Program-made: the position numbers and the translations under genes
Part shown: one piece after another, positions 51,843 to 60,106 of the stretch
Layout of the letters: the number at the start of each line of letters is the position of its first letter
Position numbering within the stretch: position 1 is the first letter of the stretch
Notes under the pieces: model-generated
What the model saw: the letters and a program-made list of their open reading frames with translations, nothing else
Database searches by the model: none
What the model was told of the DNA's origin: nothing
Assembly: GCF_014650175.1 (NCBI RefSeq)
Contig: NZ_BMUL01000001.1
Coordinates: 1-64,000, forward strand
Source: Streptomyces termitum
Lineage (GTDB): Bacteria; Actinomycetota; Actinomycetes; Streptomycetales; Streptomycetaceae
DNA: 64,000 nucleotides
Direction: 5' to 3'

Positions 51843-53084
51843 ATGGCCGTCGAACTGCGCACCGTGACCGAGTCCGATCTCCCCGGCTGGCTGAGGTCCC
51901 TGCGGACCGGCTTCCTGAACGAGCCGGTCGCCCCCGACGAGCTGGTCGCCGACCGGCTGGCCGCCTTCGACCTCGACCGGACCCGGGCCGCCTTCGACGA
52001 CGGCCGGGTGGTCGCCACCTTCCGCTCCTTCGCCCAGCGGCTGAGCACCGTCGGCGGCGGCGACATCGGCGCCGACGCGATCACGCAGGTGACGGTGGCG
52101 CCGACGCACCGGCGGCGCGGCCTGCTGAGCCGGCTGATGGCCCAGGACCTCGACGCCGCCCGCGAGCGCGGCGACGCGCTGGCGACGCTGATCGCCGCCG
52201 AGTACCCGATCTATGGGCGGTACGGCTTCGGTCCCGCGAGCCGGACCGCCGAGTGGAGCGTGGACCTGCGCCGGGCCGGGCTCGACCCGCGCCGCACCGG
52301 CCGCCCCGACGCCGGGCGCGTCGACTTCTCGGACGGGGCGGAGATCCGCCGGATCGGCCCCGGGCTGCACCGGCGGCTGGCGGCCGTCCGGGCCGGGGTG
52401 ACCGACCGGTCCGAGCGGAACTGGCGGCTCGGCACCGGCCTCGGCCACCAGCTCGAACCCTGGACGGAGCCGTACTACGCGGTCTACCGCTCCGCCTCCG
52501 GCGAGCCCGAGGGGTACGTGTCGTACCGGGCGGACGCCAAGTGGACCGACGGCAACCAGCCGGAGAACACCCTGACGGTGCGGGACCTGATCGCCGCCAC
52601 GCCGGCCGCCGAGCACGCGCTGTGGCGGTTCGTCTGCTCGGTCGACTGGGTGACGACCGTGCGCAGCGGGCGCCGGCCGGTGGACGACCCGCTGCCGGAG
52701 CTGCTGCCGGACCCGCGCGCGGCGCGGACCCTGGTCAGCACGGACATGCTGTGGGCGCGGATCCTCGACGTGCCCCGGGTGCTGGAGGAGCGGACGTACC
52801 CGGTGGCGGACGCCCTGGTGCTCGACGTCCGCGACGCGGGCGGCTACGCGGGCGGCCGGTTCCGGCTGGACGCCTCCCCGAAGGGCGCCGCGTGCGCCCC
52901 GACGACCGCCTCGGCCGACCTGGTGCTCGACGTGGCCGACCTGGCCCGGCTGTTCCTCGGCGACGGGTCGCCGGTGCGGCTGGCGCGGCTGGGCCGGATC
53001 GAGGAGGCGGTGCCGGGCGCGGCGGCCCGCGCCGAGCTGCTGCTGCGCACCCCGCTGCGGCCGTTCTCCCCCGACATCTTCTGA
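51843..53084 (+). CDS. Eis-like GNAT acetyltransferase
   Basis: A 413-residue protein of the Eis type. It has an N-terminal GNAT domain with the acetyl-CoA loop VTVAPTHRRRGLLSRLM (about 81-97), a Tyr-containing YPIYGRYGFG motif (about 121-130), a second GNAT-like domain, and a C-terminal SCP-like region ending at the carboxylate Phe. In Eis the free C-terminal carboxylate acts as general base, and the ending SPDIF conforms. Eis proteins acetylate aminoglycosides and other amines; the natural substrate here is unknown. Confidence 0.9.
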   Translation: MAVELRTVTESDLPGWLRSLRTGFLNEPVAPDELVADRLAAFDLDRTRAAFDDGRVVATFRSFAQRLSTVGGGDIGADAITQVTVAPTHRRRGLLSRLMAQDLDAARERGDALATLIAAEYPIYGRYGFGPASRTAEWSVDLRRAGLDPRRTGRPDAGRVDFSDGAEIRRIGPGLHRRLAAVRAGVTDRSERNWRLGTGLGHQLEPWTEPYYAVYRSASGEPEGYVSYRADAKWTDGNQPENTLTVRDLIAATPAAEHALWRFVCSVDWVTTVRSGRRPVDDPLPELLPDPRAARTLVSTDMLWARILDVPRVLEERTYPVADALVLDVRDAGGYAGGRFRLDASPKGAACAPTTASADLVLDVADLARLFLGDGSPVRLARLGRIEEAVPGAAARAELLLRTPLRPFSPDIF

Positions 53085-53112
53085 CCCCCGCCGCGTCTTC
53101 CGGCCCCGGCGG

Positions 53113-53874
53113 TCACTTCGTACGGAACCGGAAGAGGGCGCCGGAGGCGGCGACGGCCACCGCGAGCAGGGCGGCGCACCAGGCGAGCGCGATCCAGGGG
53201 GCGTCGCCGACCGGCCGGTCGAGGAGCAGCCCGCGCATGGACTCGATGAGCGGGGTGACGGGCTGGTGCTCGGCGAAGCCGTGCAGCCAGTCCGGCATGG
53301 TGTCGATCGGCACGAAGGCGCTGCTCGGGTAGGGCAGGAACATCATGAAGAAGGTCACCGCGCCCGCCGCCTCGGGCGTCCGGGCGAGCAGTCCGGCCGC
53401 CGCCGACAGCCACGAGACGGTGGTGATGTAGACGAGGAGCAGGCCGATCGCGGCGAGCCAGCCGCCGGGGGTGGCGGCGGGGCGGAAGCCGATGAGGAAG
53501 GCGACGCCGAGGACGAGCGCGGTGGCCAGGGCGTTGCGGACGACGGTGGCGGCGACGTGTCCGGCGAGGATCGGGACGCCGCCGATGTCGAGGGTGCGGA
53601 AGCGGTCGACGGTGCCGCGCCGCATGTCGTCGCTGACGGAGACGGCGGTGCCGGCGGCGCCGAAGCCCGCGCAGAGCACGAGGACGCCGGGGACCACGTA
53701 GGTGACGTACCGGGTGTCGCCGGTGTCGATGGCGCCGCCGAAGAAGTAGACGAAGACCAGCATCAGCAGCACCGGCAGCATCAGCGAGGTGATGACGGCG
53801 TCGAGGTTGCGGCGGCTGAGCCGGAGGCCGCGTCCGGCGAGGACGGCGGTGGTGGTGAGGGCGTCAGCGGACAC
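53113..53874 (-). CDS. ABC-2 exporter permease, DrrB type
   Basis: A 253-residue permease with six helices. It has the ABC-2 family motif FFMMFLPYPSSAFVPIDTMPDWLHGFAEHQPVTPLIES, shown here as FFMMFLPYPSSAF then the TMPDWL and HQPVTPL parts, near 165-205. DrrB-like permeases export daunorubicin-class drugs or lipids. Its start lies inside the ATPase gene (11-bp overlap). The operon is divergent from a TetR gene and shares a palindrome with it. Confidence 0.9.
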   Translation of the reverse strand: MSADALTTTAVLAGRGLRLSRRNLDAVITSLMLPVLLMLVFVYFFGGAIDTGDTRYVTYVVPGVLVLCAGFGAAGTAVSVSDDMRRGTVDRFRTLDIGGVPILAGHVAATVVRNALATALVLGVAFLIGFRPAATPGGWLAAIGLLLVYITTVSWLSAAAGLLARTPEAAGAVTFFMMFLPYPSSAFVPIDTMPDWLHGFAEHQPVTPLIESMRGLLLDRPVGDAPWIALAWCAALLAVAVAASGALFRFRTK

Positions 53875-54838
53875 GGGCCGGCTCCTTGGCGGGGCTCTCG
53901 CGGTGGGTGAGGCTGAGGAAGACGTCGTCGAGGGTGGCGGTGTGCAGGGCGAAGCGCTCGATGTCGGCGCGGTGCGGGTCGAGGGCGTCGAGGAGCGCGC
54001 GGACGTGGGCGGCGGTGCCGTCGGTGGGGACGCCGAGGGTGAGCGTGCCCGGGTCGGGGGTGCCGGGCGCGCCGGTCCCGTCCCCGGCGCGGGCGGTGAG
54101 GCGGAGGTACGCCTCCGGGTCGCGGGCGGTGAGGTCGAGGCGGTGGCCCGCGTAGCGGTCCTTCAGTTCGGCGGGGGTGCCCTCGGCGAGGGTGCGGCCG
54201 TCGCCGAGGACGGCGATGCGGTGGGCGAGCCGGTCGGCCTCCTCCAGGTACTGGGTGGTGAGGAAGACGGTGGTGCCGTGCGCGGACAGTTCGCGGACGG
54301 CGTCCCAGAGCTCCTGGCGGCTGCGCGGGTCGAGGCCGGTGGTGGGCTCGTCGAGGAAGACGACGCGGGTGGTGCCGGGGTCGCGGACGAGTCCGGCGGC
54401 GAGGTCGAGGCGGCGCCGCATGCCGCCGGAGTACGTCTTCACCTGCCGGTCGCGGGCGTCGGTGAGGCGGAAGCGGTCGAGGAGTTCGTCGGTGCGGCGG
54501 GCGGCGGCGGTGCGGGAGAGGCCGGAGAGCCGGGCGGTGGTGCGGAGGTTCTCGGCGCCGGTGAGGGTCTCGTCGACGGCGGCGTACTGGCCGGTGAGGC
54601 TGATGGCGCGGCGGACGGCCCGGCGTTCGGTGACGACGTCGTGGCCGGCCACGCGCGCGTGGCCGCCGTCGGGGGCGGTGAGGGTGGCGAGGATGCGGAC
54701 GGTGGTGGTCTTCCCGGCGCCGTTGGGGCCGAGGAGGGCGAAGACGGTACCGGTCTCGACGCGGAGGTCGAGGGCGTCGAGGACGCGGACGGTTCCGTAG
54801 CTCTTGGACAGGCCGGTGGTCTCGATGGCCGGAGGCAT
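53864..54838 (-). CDS. ABC exporter ATPase, DrrA type
   Basis: A 324-residue ATPase. Walker A is GPNGAGKTT (about 36-44), the signature YSGGMRRRLDLA (about 134-145) and Walker B VVFLDEPTTGLDPRS. A DrrA-type C-terminal domain of about 100 residues (LTLGVPTDGTAAHVRALLDAL, LDDVFLSLT) follows. The internal ATG at 54838 was preferred because AAGGGGA lies 5 nt upstream; the ATG 11 codons earlier lacks a site and would start at the edge of the operator. Confidence 0.92.
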   Translation of the reverse strand: MPPAIETTGLSKSYGTVRVLDALDLRVETGTVFALLGPNGAGKTTTVRILATLTAPDGGHARVAGHDVVTERRAVRRAISLTGQYAAVDETLTGAENLRTTARLSGLSRTAAARRTDELLDRFRLTDARDRQVKTYSGGMRRRLDLAAGLVRDPGTTRVVFLDEPTTGLDPRSRQELWDAVRELSAHGTTVFLTTQYLEEADRLAHRIAVLGDGRTLAEGTPAELKDRYAGHRLDLTARDPEAYLRLTARAGDGTGAPGTPDPGTLTLGVPTDGTAAHVRALLDALDPHRADIERFALHTATLDDVFLSLTHRESPAKEPARVR

Positions 54839-54874
54839 GAGGGTCCCCTTCTGCCGCGCGGGGCGGCTCACCTC

Positions 54875-54922
54875 AGTACTGCGTATGCCTTACGCGTTAC
54901 TGTGTAAGGGTTACGCATTACT
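54875..54922. promoter_or_regulatory. Operator palindrome between drrAB-like operon and tetR
   Basis: Two 19-bp arms (54875-54893 and 54904-54922) are inverted and match at 16 of 19 positions around a 10-nt spacer. They contain repeated TTACGC/GCGTAA elements in an otherwise G+C-rich gap. It lies between the divergent starts at 54838 and 54961 and is the likely TetR binding site. Confidence 0.82.
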
Positions 54923-54960
54923 AGGATGGGCGTCAAGCGACTGAGCGTGGAGGCGGCGCG

Positions 54961-55752
54961 ATGACGGACCACAGGGCCGGCGGGACACCGGGGCGCGAGG
55001 AGGACGGGGGAAGTTTCCTGCCGCCCGCCGTCGAGGCGGCCTGGGGGCTGCGCGAGCGCCCCACCAAGGGGCCCCGGCCCGGCCTCAGCCTGGACCGCAT
55101 CGTCGGCGCGGCCGTGCGGCTCGCCTCCGAGGAGGGCCTCGGCGCCGTCTCCATGGGGCGGGTCGCCAAGGAGCTGGGCGCCTCCACCATGTCCCTCTAC
55201 CGGTACGTCTCCGCCAAGAGCGAGCTGTACACGCTGATGCAGGAGGCGGCCACCGGCGCCCCGCCGCCCGGCCTGCTCGACCCCGGGGCCGGCTGGCGGG
55301 CGAACCTGGAGCGCTGGGCCGGCGCGATGCGGGGGATCTACCTGCGCGAGCCGTGGCTGCTGCGGGTCCCCGTCTCCGGCCCGCCCGCCACCCCGAACGC
55401 GGTGGCCTGGTGGGAGCAGGCGCTCCTCGCGATGGACGGCACCGGCCTCGACGCGGGCACCCGGCTCTCGGTGACGCTGCTGGTGGCCGGCTTCGTCAAG
55501 AGCGAGGCGCTGATGGCCGCCGAGGTGGGGGAGGCCATCGGGGTGGCCGGGCCCGAGGGGGCGGAGGAGGCGCTGCGCCGGTACGCCCAGACGCTGCGCC
55601 GGCTCGCCGTCCCGGAGACGTACCCTCGGGTGGCGTGGGTGCTCGACTCCGGGGTGCTGGACGAGGCCGGCGGCCCCGACGACGAGTTCCGCTTCGGCCT
55701 GGACCGGATCCTCGACGGCGTCGCGGTCCTGGTGGAGGGCCGCGACGCCTGA
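54961..55752 (+). CDS. TetR/AcrR-family repressor
   Basis: A 263-residue regulator. A helix-turn-helix at about 60-85 (GAVSMGRVAKELGASTMSLYRYVSAKSEL) follows an N-terminal extension of about 40 residues that contains Pro/Gly and is longer than usual. The C-terminal ligand domain is helical (TetR_C-like). It is divergent from the DrrAB-type exporter and overlaps its regulatory palindrome, so it probably represses the exporter and itself until a drug-like ligand binds. ATG start. Confidence 0.9.
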   Translation: MTDHRAGGTPGREEDGGSFLPPAVEAAWGLRERPTKGPRPGLSLDRIVGAAVRLASEEGLGAVSMGRVAKELGASTMSLYRYVSAKSELYTLMQEAATGAPPPGLLDPGAGWRANLERWAGAMRGIYLREPWLLRVPVSGPPATPNAVAWWEQALLAMDGTGLDAGTRLSVTLLVAGFVKSEALMAAEVGEAIGVAGPEGAEEALRRYAQTLRRLAVPETYPRVAWVLDSGVLDEAGGPDDEFRFGLDRILDGVAVLVEGRDA

Positions 55753-55771
55753 GGGGGTCGGGGGAGGGGCG

Positions 55772-56185
55772 TCAGGCGGTGGCCTGGGCGATCCGGATCA
55801 TGGTCCCGGACGGGTCGCGGAAGGCGCAGTCCCGGACGCCGTACGGCTGGTCCATCGGCTCCTGGAGGACGTCCGCGCCCGTGGCCCGGACCTTCTCGAA
55901 GGCCGCGTCCACGTCGGCGGCCCTGAGGTTGACGCCGCGCAGCAGCCCCTTGGCGAGCAGTTCGGCGACGGCCTTCCGGTCCTCCTCGGTGGCGTTCGGG
56001 TCGGCCAGCGGCGGTTCGAGGACGATCTCGACGTCCGGCTGCGCGGGCGACCCGAGGGTCACCCAGCGCATCCCCTCGTGGCCCACGTCCTTGCGGACCT
56101 CGAAGCCGAGCGCGTCGCGGTAGAAGCCGAGGGCCGCCTCGTGGTCGTCGACGGCGATGAAGCACTGGTGCAGGTTGATGTCCAT
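55772..56185 (-). CDS. VOC-superfamily (glyoxalase-like) protein
   Basis: A 137-residue VOC protein made of two beta-alpha-beta-beta-beta modules. It has a His at LHQCFIAVDDHEAALGFYRDALGFEV and a Glu in EIVLEPP, the usual metal ligands, with YGVRDCAFRDPSGTMIRI at the end. Enzyme activity or antibiotic binding is not predictable. It is 10 bp after the AraC-type gene, forming a two-gene operon common in actinobacteria. ATG start. Confidence 0.9.
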   Translation of the reverse strand: MDINLHQCFIAVDDHEAALGFYRDALGFEVRKDVGHEGMRWVTLGSPAQPDVEIVLEPPLADPNATEEDRKAVAELLAKGLLRGVNLRAADVDAAFEKVRATGADVLQEPMDQPYGVRDCAFRDPSGTMIRIAQATA

Positions 56186-56195
56186 GCCCTCCACG

Positions 56196-56642
56196 CTAGG
56201 GAGCCGGATCGGGCCGCGCTTCTCCGTTCCTGACCGGTCGCGTGACGACCTTGGCGACACAGGCCGGAAGCCCCTCGTCCGCACCGTGCTCCCGGGCCCG
56301 GTACGCGCTCGGCGTCTCGCCGACCAGCTGGGTGAAGCGCGCGCTGAACGACCCCAGCGAGGTGCACCCCACCTCCATGCAGACGTCCGTCACCGACAGG
56401 TCCCCGCGCCGCAGCAGCGCCTTCGCCCGCTCGATCCGCCGCGTCATCAGGTACCCGTACGGGGTCTCCCCGAAGGCCGCCCGGAAACTGCGCGCGAAGT
56501 GCCCGGCCGACATCAGCGCGACCCCCGCCAGCGCCGCCACGTCCAGCGGCCGCGCGTACTCCCGGTCCATCAGGTCCCGAGCCCTCCGCAACCGCCGGAG
56601 GTCATCGAGCGGTATCCGCGTCTCCCTGGTCACACGGCTCAC
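56196..56642 (-). CDS. AraC-family regulator (short, HTH only)
   Basis: A 148-residue regulator consisting of two AraC helix-turn-helix motifs (about 15-110: PLDVAALAGVALMSAGHFARSFRAAFGETPYGYL and LSVTDVCMEVGCTSLGSFSARFTQLVG). It has no ligand-binding domain. The start is uncertain between GTG at 56642 and GTG at 56633. It probably controls the downstream VOC gene. It is divergent from the XRE gene, with a perfect palindrome between them. Confidence 0.85.
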   Translation of the reverse strand: MSRVTRETRIPLDDLRRLRRARDLMDREYARPLDVAALAGVALMSAGHFARSFRAAFGETPYGYLMTRRIERAKALLRRGDLSVTDVCMEVGCTSLGSFSARFTQLVGETPSAYRAREHGADEGLPACVAKVVTRPVRNGEARPDPAP

Positions 56643-56673
56643 GGTACCGGCGGCGGAGCCCGGCATCGGGAAC

Positions 56674-56701
56674 ACTTTTGCAAGCGGGTGCTTGCAAAAG
56701 T
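56674..56701. promoter_or_regulatory. Perfect 12-bp palindrome in the XRE promoter
   Basis: ACTTTTGCAAGC (56674-56685) and its exact complement GCTTGCAAAAGT (56690-56701) surround GGGT. A further half-site (TTAGCAAGG) follows at 56701-56709. It lies 25 bp before the XRE start. This is probably the XRE protein's own operator. Confidence 0.82.
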
Positions 56702-56726
56702 TAGCAAGGGGTGGCAGGGTCGGAGC

Positions 56727-57128
56727 ATGGCAGCGTTCAACGTCGGCGATCTCGGCAACCTCGGTGCGTACCTGCGCGAGCAGCGGCGCACCGCGCAGTT
56801 GTCGCTGCGGCAGCTCGCGGAGGCCGCCGGCGTGTCGAACCCGTACCTGAGCCAGATCGAGCGCGGGCTGCGCAAGCCCAGCGCCGAAGTGCTCCAGCAG
56901 GTCGCCAAGGCGCTGCGGATCTCGGCCGAGACGCTCTACGTCCGGGCCGGGATCCTCGACGAGAAGGAGCGGGACGACCTGGAGACGCGGGCCGTCATCC
57001 TGGCCGATCCCTCCATCAGCGAGCGGCAGAAGCAGGTGCTGCTCCAGATCTACGACGCCTTCCGCAAGGAGAACGCGGCGGAGGCGGCCGCCGCCGCGGA
57101 GGCGGCGGAGACCGAAGAACCGAGCTAG
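56727..57128 (+). CDS. XRE-family regulator upstream of HbhA
   Basis: A 133-residue regulator. The helix-turn-helix (about 11-67; LREQRRTAQLSLRQLAEAAGVSNPYLSQIERGLRKPS) is XRE/Cro type, followed by a helical tail that ends in an Ala/Glu-rich segment. In M. tuberculosis the same trio (XRE, HbhA, DUF2516) occurs at Rv0474-Rv0476, from memory. ATG start with CGGAGC upstream. It lies 37 bp before the HbhA-like gene. Confidence 0.9.
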   Translation: MAAFNVGDLGNLGAYLREQRRTAQLSLRQLAEAAGVSNPYLSQIERGLRKPSAEVLQQVAKALRISAETLYVRAGILDEKERDDLETRAVILADPSISERQKQVLLQIYDAFRKENAAEAAAAAEAAETEEPS

Positions 57129-57165
57129 CGAGCCGTACGTACGCCCCACCGGGAGGACCTCCAGC

Positions 57166-57804
57166 ATGGCCATCATCGACGAACTGCGCACCCCCCTCTA
57201 CTTCGCCGCCGGCACCGCCGACCTGGCCGTCCGGCAGGCCCGCAAGGTGCCCGGCCTGATCGAGCAGATCGCCGCCGAGGCGCCCGGCCGCATCGAGGCC
57301 GTGCGGAACACCGACACCAAGGCCGTCCAGGAGAAGGTGGCCGGCCGGGCCAAGGAGGCCCAGGCGGTCGTCCAGGCCAAGGTCGCCGAGGTCGTCGGCG
57401 GGCTCGACACCGACTTCAAGAAGCTCGGCGAGACGGCGCAGGACCTGGCGCTGCGCGGCGTCGGCGTGGCCGCCGAGTACGCCGTCAAGGCGCGCGAGAA
57501 GTACGAGGAGGTCGCCGTCCGCGGCGAGGAGGCCGTCCGCGCCTGGCGCGGCGAGCCCGCCGAGCCCGCCGCCGAGATCACCGTCGTGGTCGAGCCGGTG
57601 GAGGAGCCCGTGGCGGCCGGGACCGTGGCGGAGGAGCCGGTGGCGGCCGAGGCCGTGGCGGAGGAGCTGGTGGCCGCCGAGGCCGTCGCCGAGCCCGCCG
57701 CCGGGGAGCCCGCGCCCGCGAAGGCGCCCGCCCGCAAGACCTCCGTCCGCAAGGCGTCCGCCAAGAAGGAGGCCGCCGCCGAGACCGCGGCCGAGGCCGA
57801 ATAG
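57166..57804 (+). CDS. Heparin-binding haemagglutinin (HbhA)-like protein
   Basis: A 212-residue protein. An N-terminal coiled coil (about 1-125; YFAAGTADLAVRQARKVPGLIEQ, AAEYAVKAREKYEEVAVRGEEAV) is followed by an acidic Val/Ala/Glu repeat (VAAEAVAEE, about 140-180) and a Lys/Ala/Pro-rich C-terminus (KAPARKTSVRKASAKKEAA). This is the layout of HbhA, a surface adhesin in mycobacteria. In a saprophyte it may act as a lipid-inclusion or envelope structural protein. ATG start. Confidence 0.88.
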   Translation: MAIIDELRTPLYFAAGTADLAVRQARKVPGLIEQIAAEAPGRIEAVRNTDTKAVQEKVAGRAKEAQAVVQAKVAEVVGGLDTDFKKLGETAQDLALRGVGVAAEYAVKAREKYEEVAVRGEEAVRAWRGEPAEPAAEITVVVEPVEEPVAAGTVAEEPVAAEAVAEELVAAEAVAEPAAGEPAPAKAPARKTSVRKASAKKEAAAETAAEAE

Positions 57805-57899
57805 CCCGGCCGGGCACGATTCAGGAGGCCCTGAGCGTTGGAACGGGTACCTTGGCCGCGAGGCGCACGTACCCCATGACCACCTAGGCGGTGTCCCGC

Positions 57900-58238
57900 A
57901 TGCTGATGGACCAGTTCGACAGCACCCTGTCGCTGCTGACTTTCCTCGTCTTCACCGGTTTCGCCGTCGCCTCGTTCGTCATCGCGGCGATGGTCCGCGA
58001 GGACGCCTACCGGGCGGCCGACAAGCAGACGAAGAAGTTCTGGCTGATCCTGCTCGGGATCAACCTGGTCATCAACCTCCTCCTGCCCATGTTCTTCCTC
58101 CAGATCGCCGGTCTGGTCGCCGCCATCGTCTTCATGGTGGACGTCCGGCCCGCCGTCCGGCAGATCATGGGCGGCGGCAACCGGCGCGGCGGATCGAGCA
58201 GCGACGGCCCGTACGGCCCGTACAACGGCGGCCGGTGA
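57900..58238 (+). CDS. DUF2516 small membrane protein
   Basis: A 112-residue protein with two or three transmembrane helices (about 11-32, 46-63 and 66-85) and a Gly/Ser/Tyr-rich tail (RRGGSSSDGPYGPYNGG). The family is DUF2516. ATG at 57900 was preferred, 9 nt after TAGGCGG; ATG at 57906 and GTG at 57891 are possible. It is third in the XRE-HbhA-DUF2516 group. Function unknown. Confidence 0.85.
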   Translation: MLMDQFDSTLSLLTFLVFTGFAVASFVIAAMVREDAYRAADKQTKKFWLILLGINLVINLLLPMFFLQIAGLVAAIVFMVDVRPAVRQIMGGGNRRGGSSSDGPYGPYNGGR

Positions 58239-58328
58239 CCCGGACGCCGCACGGGCGGCGCGTACGGAACGCACGACCGCGCGAGCCGCGCGAAGCGCGT
58301 GGAGAAGTCGCGCGAAGGAGTACGGACC

Positions 58329-58363
58329 ACGGGGTCCGGGGGTGGACTACCCCCGGGCCCCGT
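58329..58363. terminator. Hairpin overlapping the SpoIIE-phosphatase stop codon
   Basis: A 15-bp stem (58329-58343 with 58349-58363, one G-U pair) with a 5-nt loop. It contains the stop codon (58347-58349) of the minus-strand phosphatase and lies 91 bp after the DUF2516 gene. Probably a bidirectional terminator. Confidence 0.75.
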
Positions 58364-59705
58364 CCCGTTCCAGGGCCAGCAGGGCCACGTCGTCGGTCAG
58401 CTCGCCGCCGTTGAGGGAGCGCGCCTCCGCCATCGCGGCCTCCAGGAGGGCCTCGCCGCGCAGGCCGCCGGTCAGCTGCCGGTTGATCATGCCGACCATG
58501 CCGTCCTGGCCGAGGCGGGGCGAGCCGGGGCCCGCCGTCCGGCCCTCGATCAGGCCGTCGGTGTAGAGCAGCAGGCTCCACGCGCCGCCCAGCTCGACCT
58601 GTCGGCGCGGCCAGCGCGCGTGCGGCAGCAGGCCGAGGGCCGGGCCGCCGTCCTCGTACGGCAGGAGGCGGGCGGTGCCGCCGTGCTGGGCGATCAGCGG
58701 GGCCGGGTGCCCGGCCAGGCAGAGCCCGGCGCGGCGCCCGTCCGGCGCGATGTCCACGGTGCAGAGGGTCGCGAAGATCTCCTCGCTCTCCCGCTCGTGC
58801 TCCAGGACCCGCTGGAGGGTGGAGAGCAGCTCGTCCCCGCACAGTCCGGCGAAGGTCAGGGCGCGCCAGGCGATCCGCAGCTCGACGCCGAGGGCGGCCT
58901 CGTCGGGACCGTGGCCGCAGACGTCGCCGATCATGGCGTGGACGGTGCCGTCGGGGGTGCGGACGACGTCGTAGAAGTCGCCGCCGAGCAGCGCGCGGGA
59001 CCGGCCGGGCCGGTAGCTGGCCGCGAACCGCAGGTCGGAGCCCTCCAGGAGCGGGGTGGGCAGCAGGCCGCGCTCCAAGCGGGCGTTCTCCTGGGCGCGC
59101 AGCCGGGACTCGGCGAGCTTCGCCCTGGCGGCGTCGTTGCGCTTGCGCTCGACCGCGTACCGCACGGCGCGGCTCAGCAGCCGGCCGTCCAGTTCCTCGC
59201 GGAAGAGGTGGTCCTGGGCCCCGACCCGGACCGCCTCGGCGGCCAGCCCGGCGTCGGCCGAGGGCGCGAGGGCGAGCACGGCGTGCCGGGGCGCGAGGCG
59301 CAGGACGTGCCGCAGCGGGGCGAGCGGGTCGTCGTCGGCGGCGCCCCGGGGCACGGGCAGTGCCAGGTCGACGAGGACGCAGTGCACGTCGTCGGTGAGC
59401 AGCCGCTCGGCCTCGGTGAGGTTGCGGGCGGTGCGGATGCGGATGCGGGTGCCCGCGGCGCCGGCCGCGTCGAGCGGTTCGGGCGCGGCGAGGGAGCCCG
59501 CCGGGTCGTCCTCGACGACCAGGAGGGTGAGGGTGGCGGGGGCCGCCGCGGGGTCCGTTCCGGCGCCGGGCACGGCCGGGGCGTCCACGGCGGTCGCGGT
59601 GGACGGGGTCGCCGCGGAGGCGGTCACGGTGGCGGGGTCCGTGGCGGTGGTCTCGCCTTGCCCCACGGCAGAGACGTTTCTCTGGCGCGGTACGGATACG
59701 GGCAT
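58347..59705 (-). CDS. SpoIIE-type PP2C phosphatase with receiver-like N-terminal domain
   Basis: A 452-residue protein. A Thr/Ala-rich N-terminus (1-57) precedes a receiver-like domain (about 58-185) with Glu65-Asp66-Asp67 and Asp113 but Arg169 where receivers have Lys. A short coiled coil (about 186-215) leads to an SpoIIE/PP2C domain (about 218-452) with Asp243 (GGDFYDV), Asp261 (IGDVCGHG) and DDVALLAL. Such enzymes dephosphorylate anti-anti-sigma factors. No STAS or anti-sigma gene is adjacent, so its target lies elsewhere. ATG start. Confidence 0.9.
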   Translation of the reverse strand: MPVSVPRQRNVSAVGQGETTATDPATVTASAATPSTATAVDAPAVPGAGTDPAAAPATLTLLVVEDDPAGSLAAPEPLDAAGAAGTRIRIRTARNLTEAERLLTDDVHCVLVDLALPVPRGAADDDPLAPLRHVLRLAPRHAVLALAPSADAGLAAEAVRVGAQDHLFREELDGRLLSRAVRYAVERKRNDAARAKLAESRLRAQENARLERGLLPTPLLEGSDLRFAASYRPGRSRALLGGDFYDVVRTPDGTVHAMIGDVCGHGPDEAALGVELRIAWRALTFAGLCGDELLSTLQRVLEHERESEEIFATLCTVDIAPDGRRAGLCLAGHPAPLIAQHGGTARLLPYEDGGPALGLLPHARWPRRQVELGGAWSLLLYTDGLIEGRTAGPGSPRLGQDGMVGMINRQLTGGLRGEALLEAAMAEARSLNGGELTDDVALLALERDGARG

Positions 59706-60106
59706 CGGTTCGGGTTTCCTTCCCTCCCCCGAGGGTGCGCCGGGCGCCGGGTGGCGGCCCGCCCGTCCGGGACCATAGCGGCACTGCGGCGTGCGGCGGA
59801 ATGGCCCGCGGCCCGCCGGAGCCCTGCACCCCCTTGGCATATGCCGCGGAAAGGGAGGTAGTTGCGCCGGTGGCGGGGGCGTACCGCCTTTGAACCCATG
59901 AGAAAGGTCACTCGGGCACCGTGCTTCGGACCGGCGCCACGGGTGTACGGGCGCACGCGCGCGGTGGCGTACGGGGACGGGGCGCCGCGCGGTCACGAAG
60001 GCGCCCCGCACGCGCGGTGGCGTACGGGGCCGTCTTCACGCGCGCGTGTGGCTGTGGTTGAGGAGGGCCGGCCGGTCCGGAGGCGTCCTCACGCGCGCGT
60101 GCGGGG
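59706..60106. other. Intergenic region with diverged direct repeats
   Basis: No gene is supported in these 401 bp. A 21-bp block reading GCGCGGTGGCGTACGGGG at its core occurs at 59954-59976 and again at 60009-60029. CACGCGCGCGTG-type alternating runs occur at about 60038-60049 and 60091-60102. A short hairpin (GGGGCGCC/GGCGCCCC) lies between the repeats and may terminate the minus-strand hydrolase or form part of the phosphatase leader. Confidence 0.55.
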
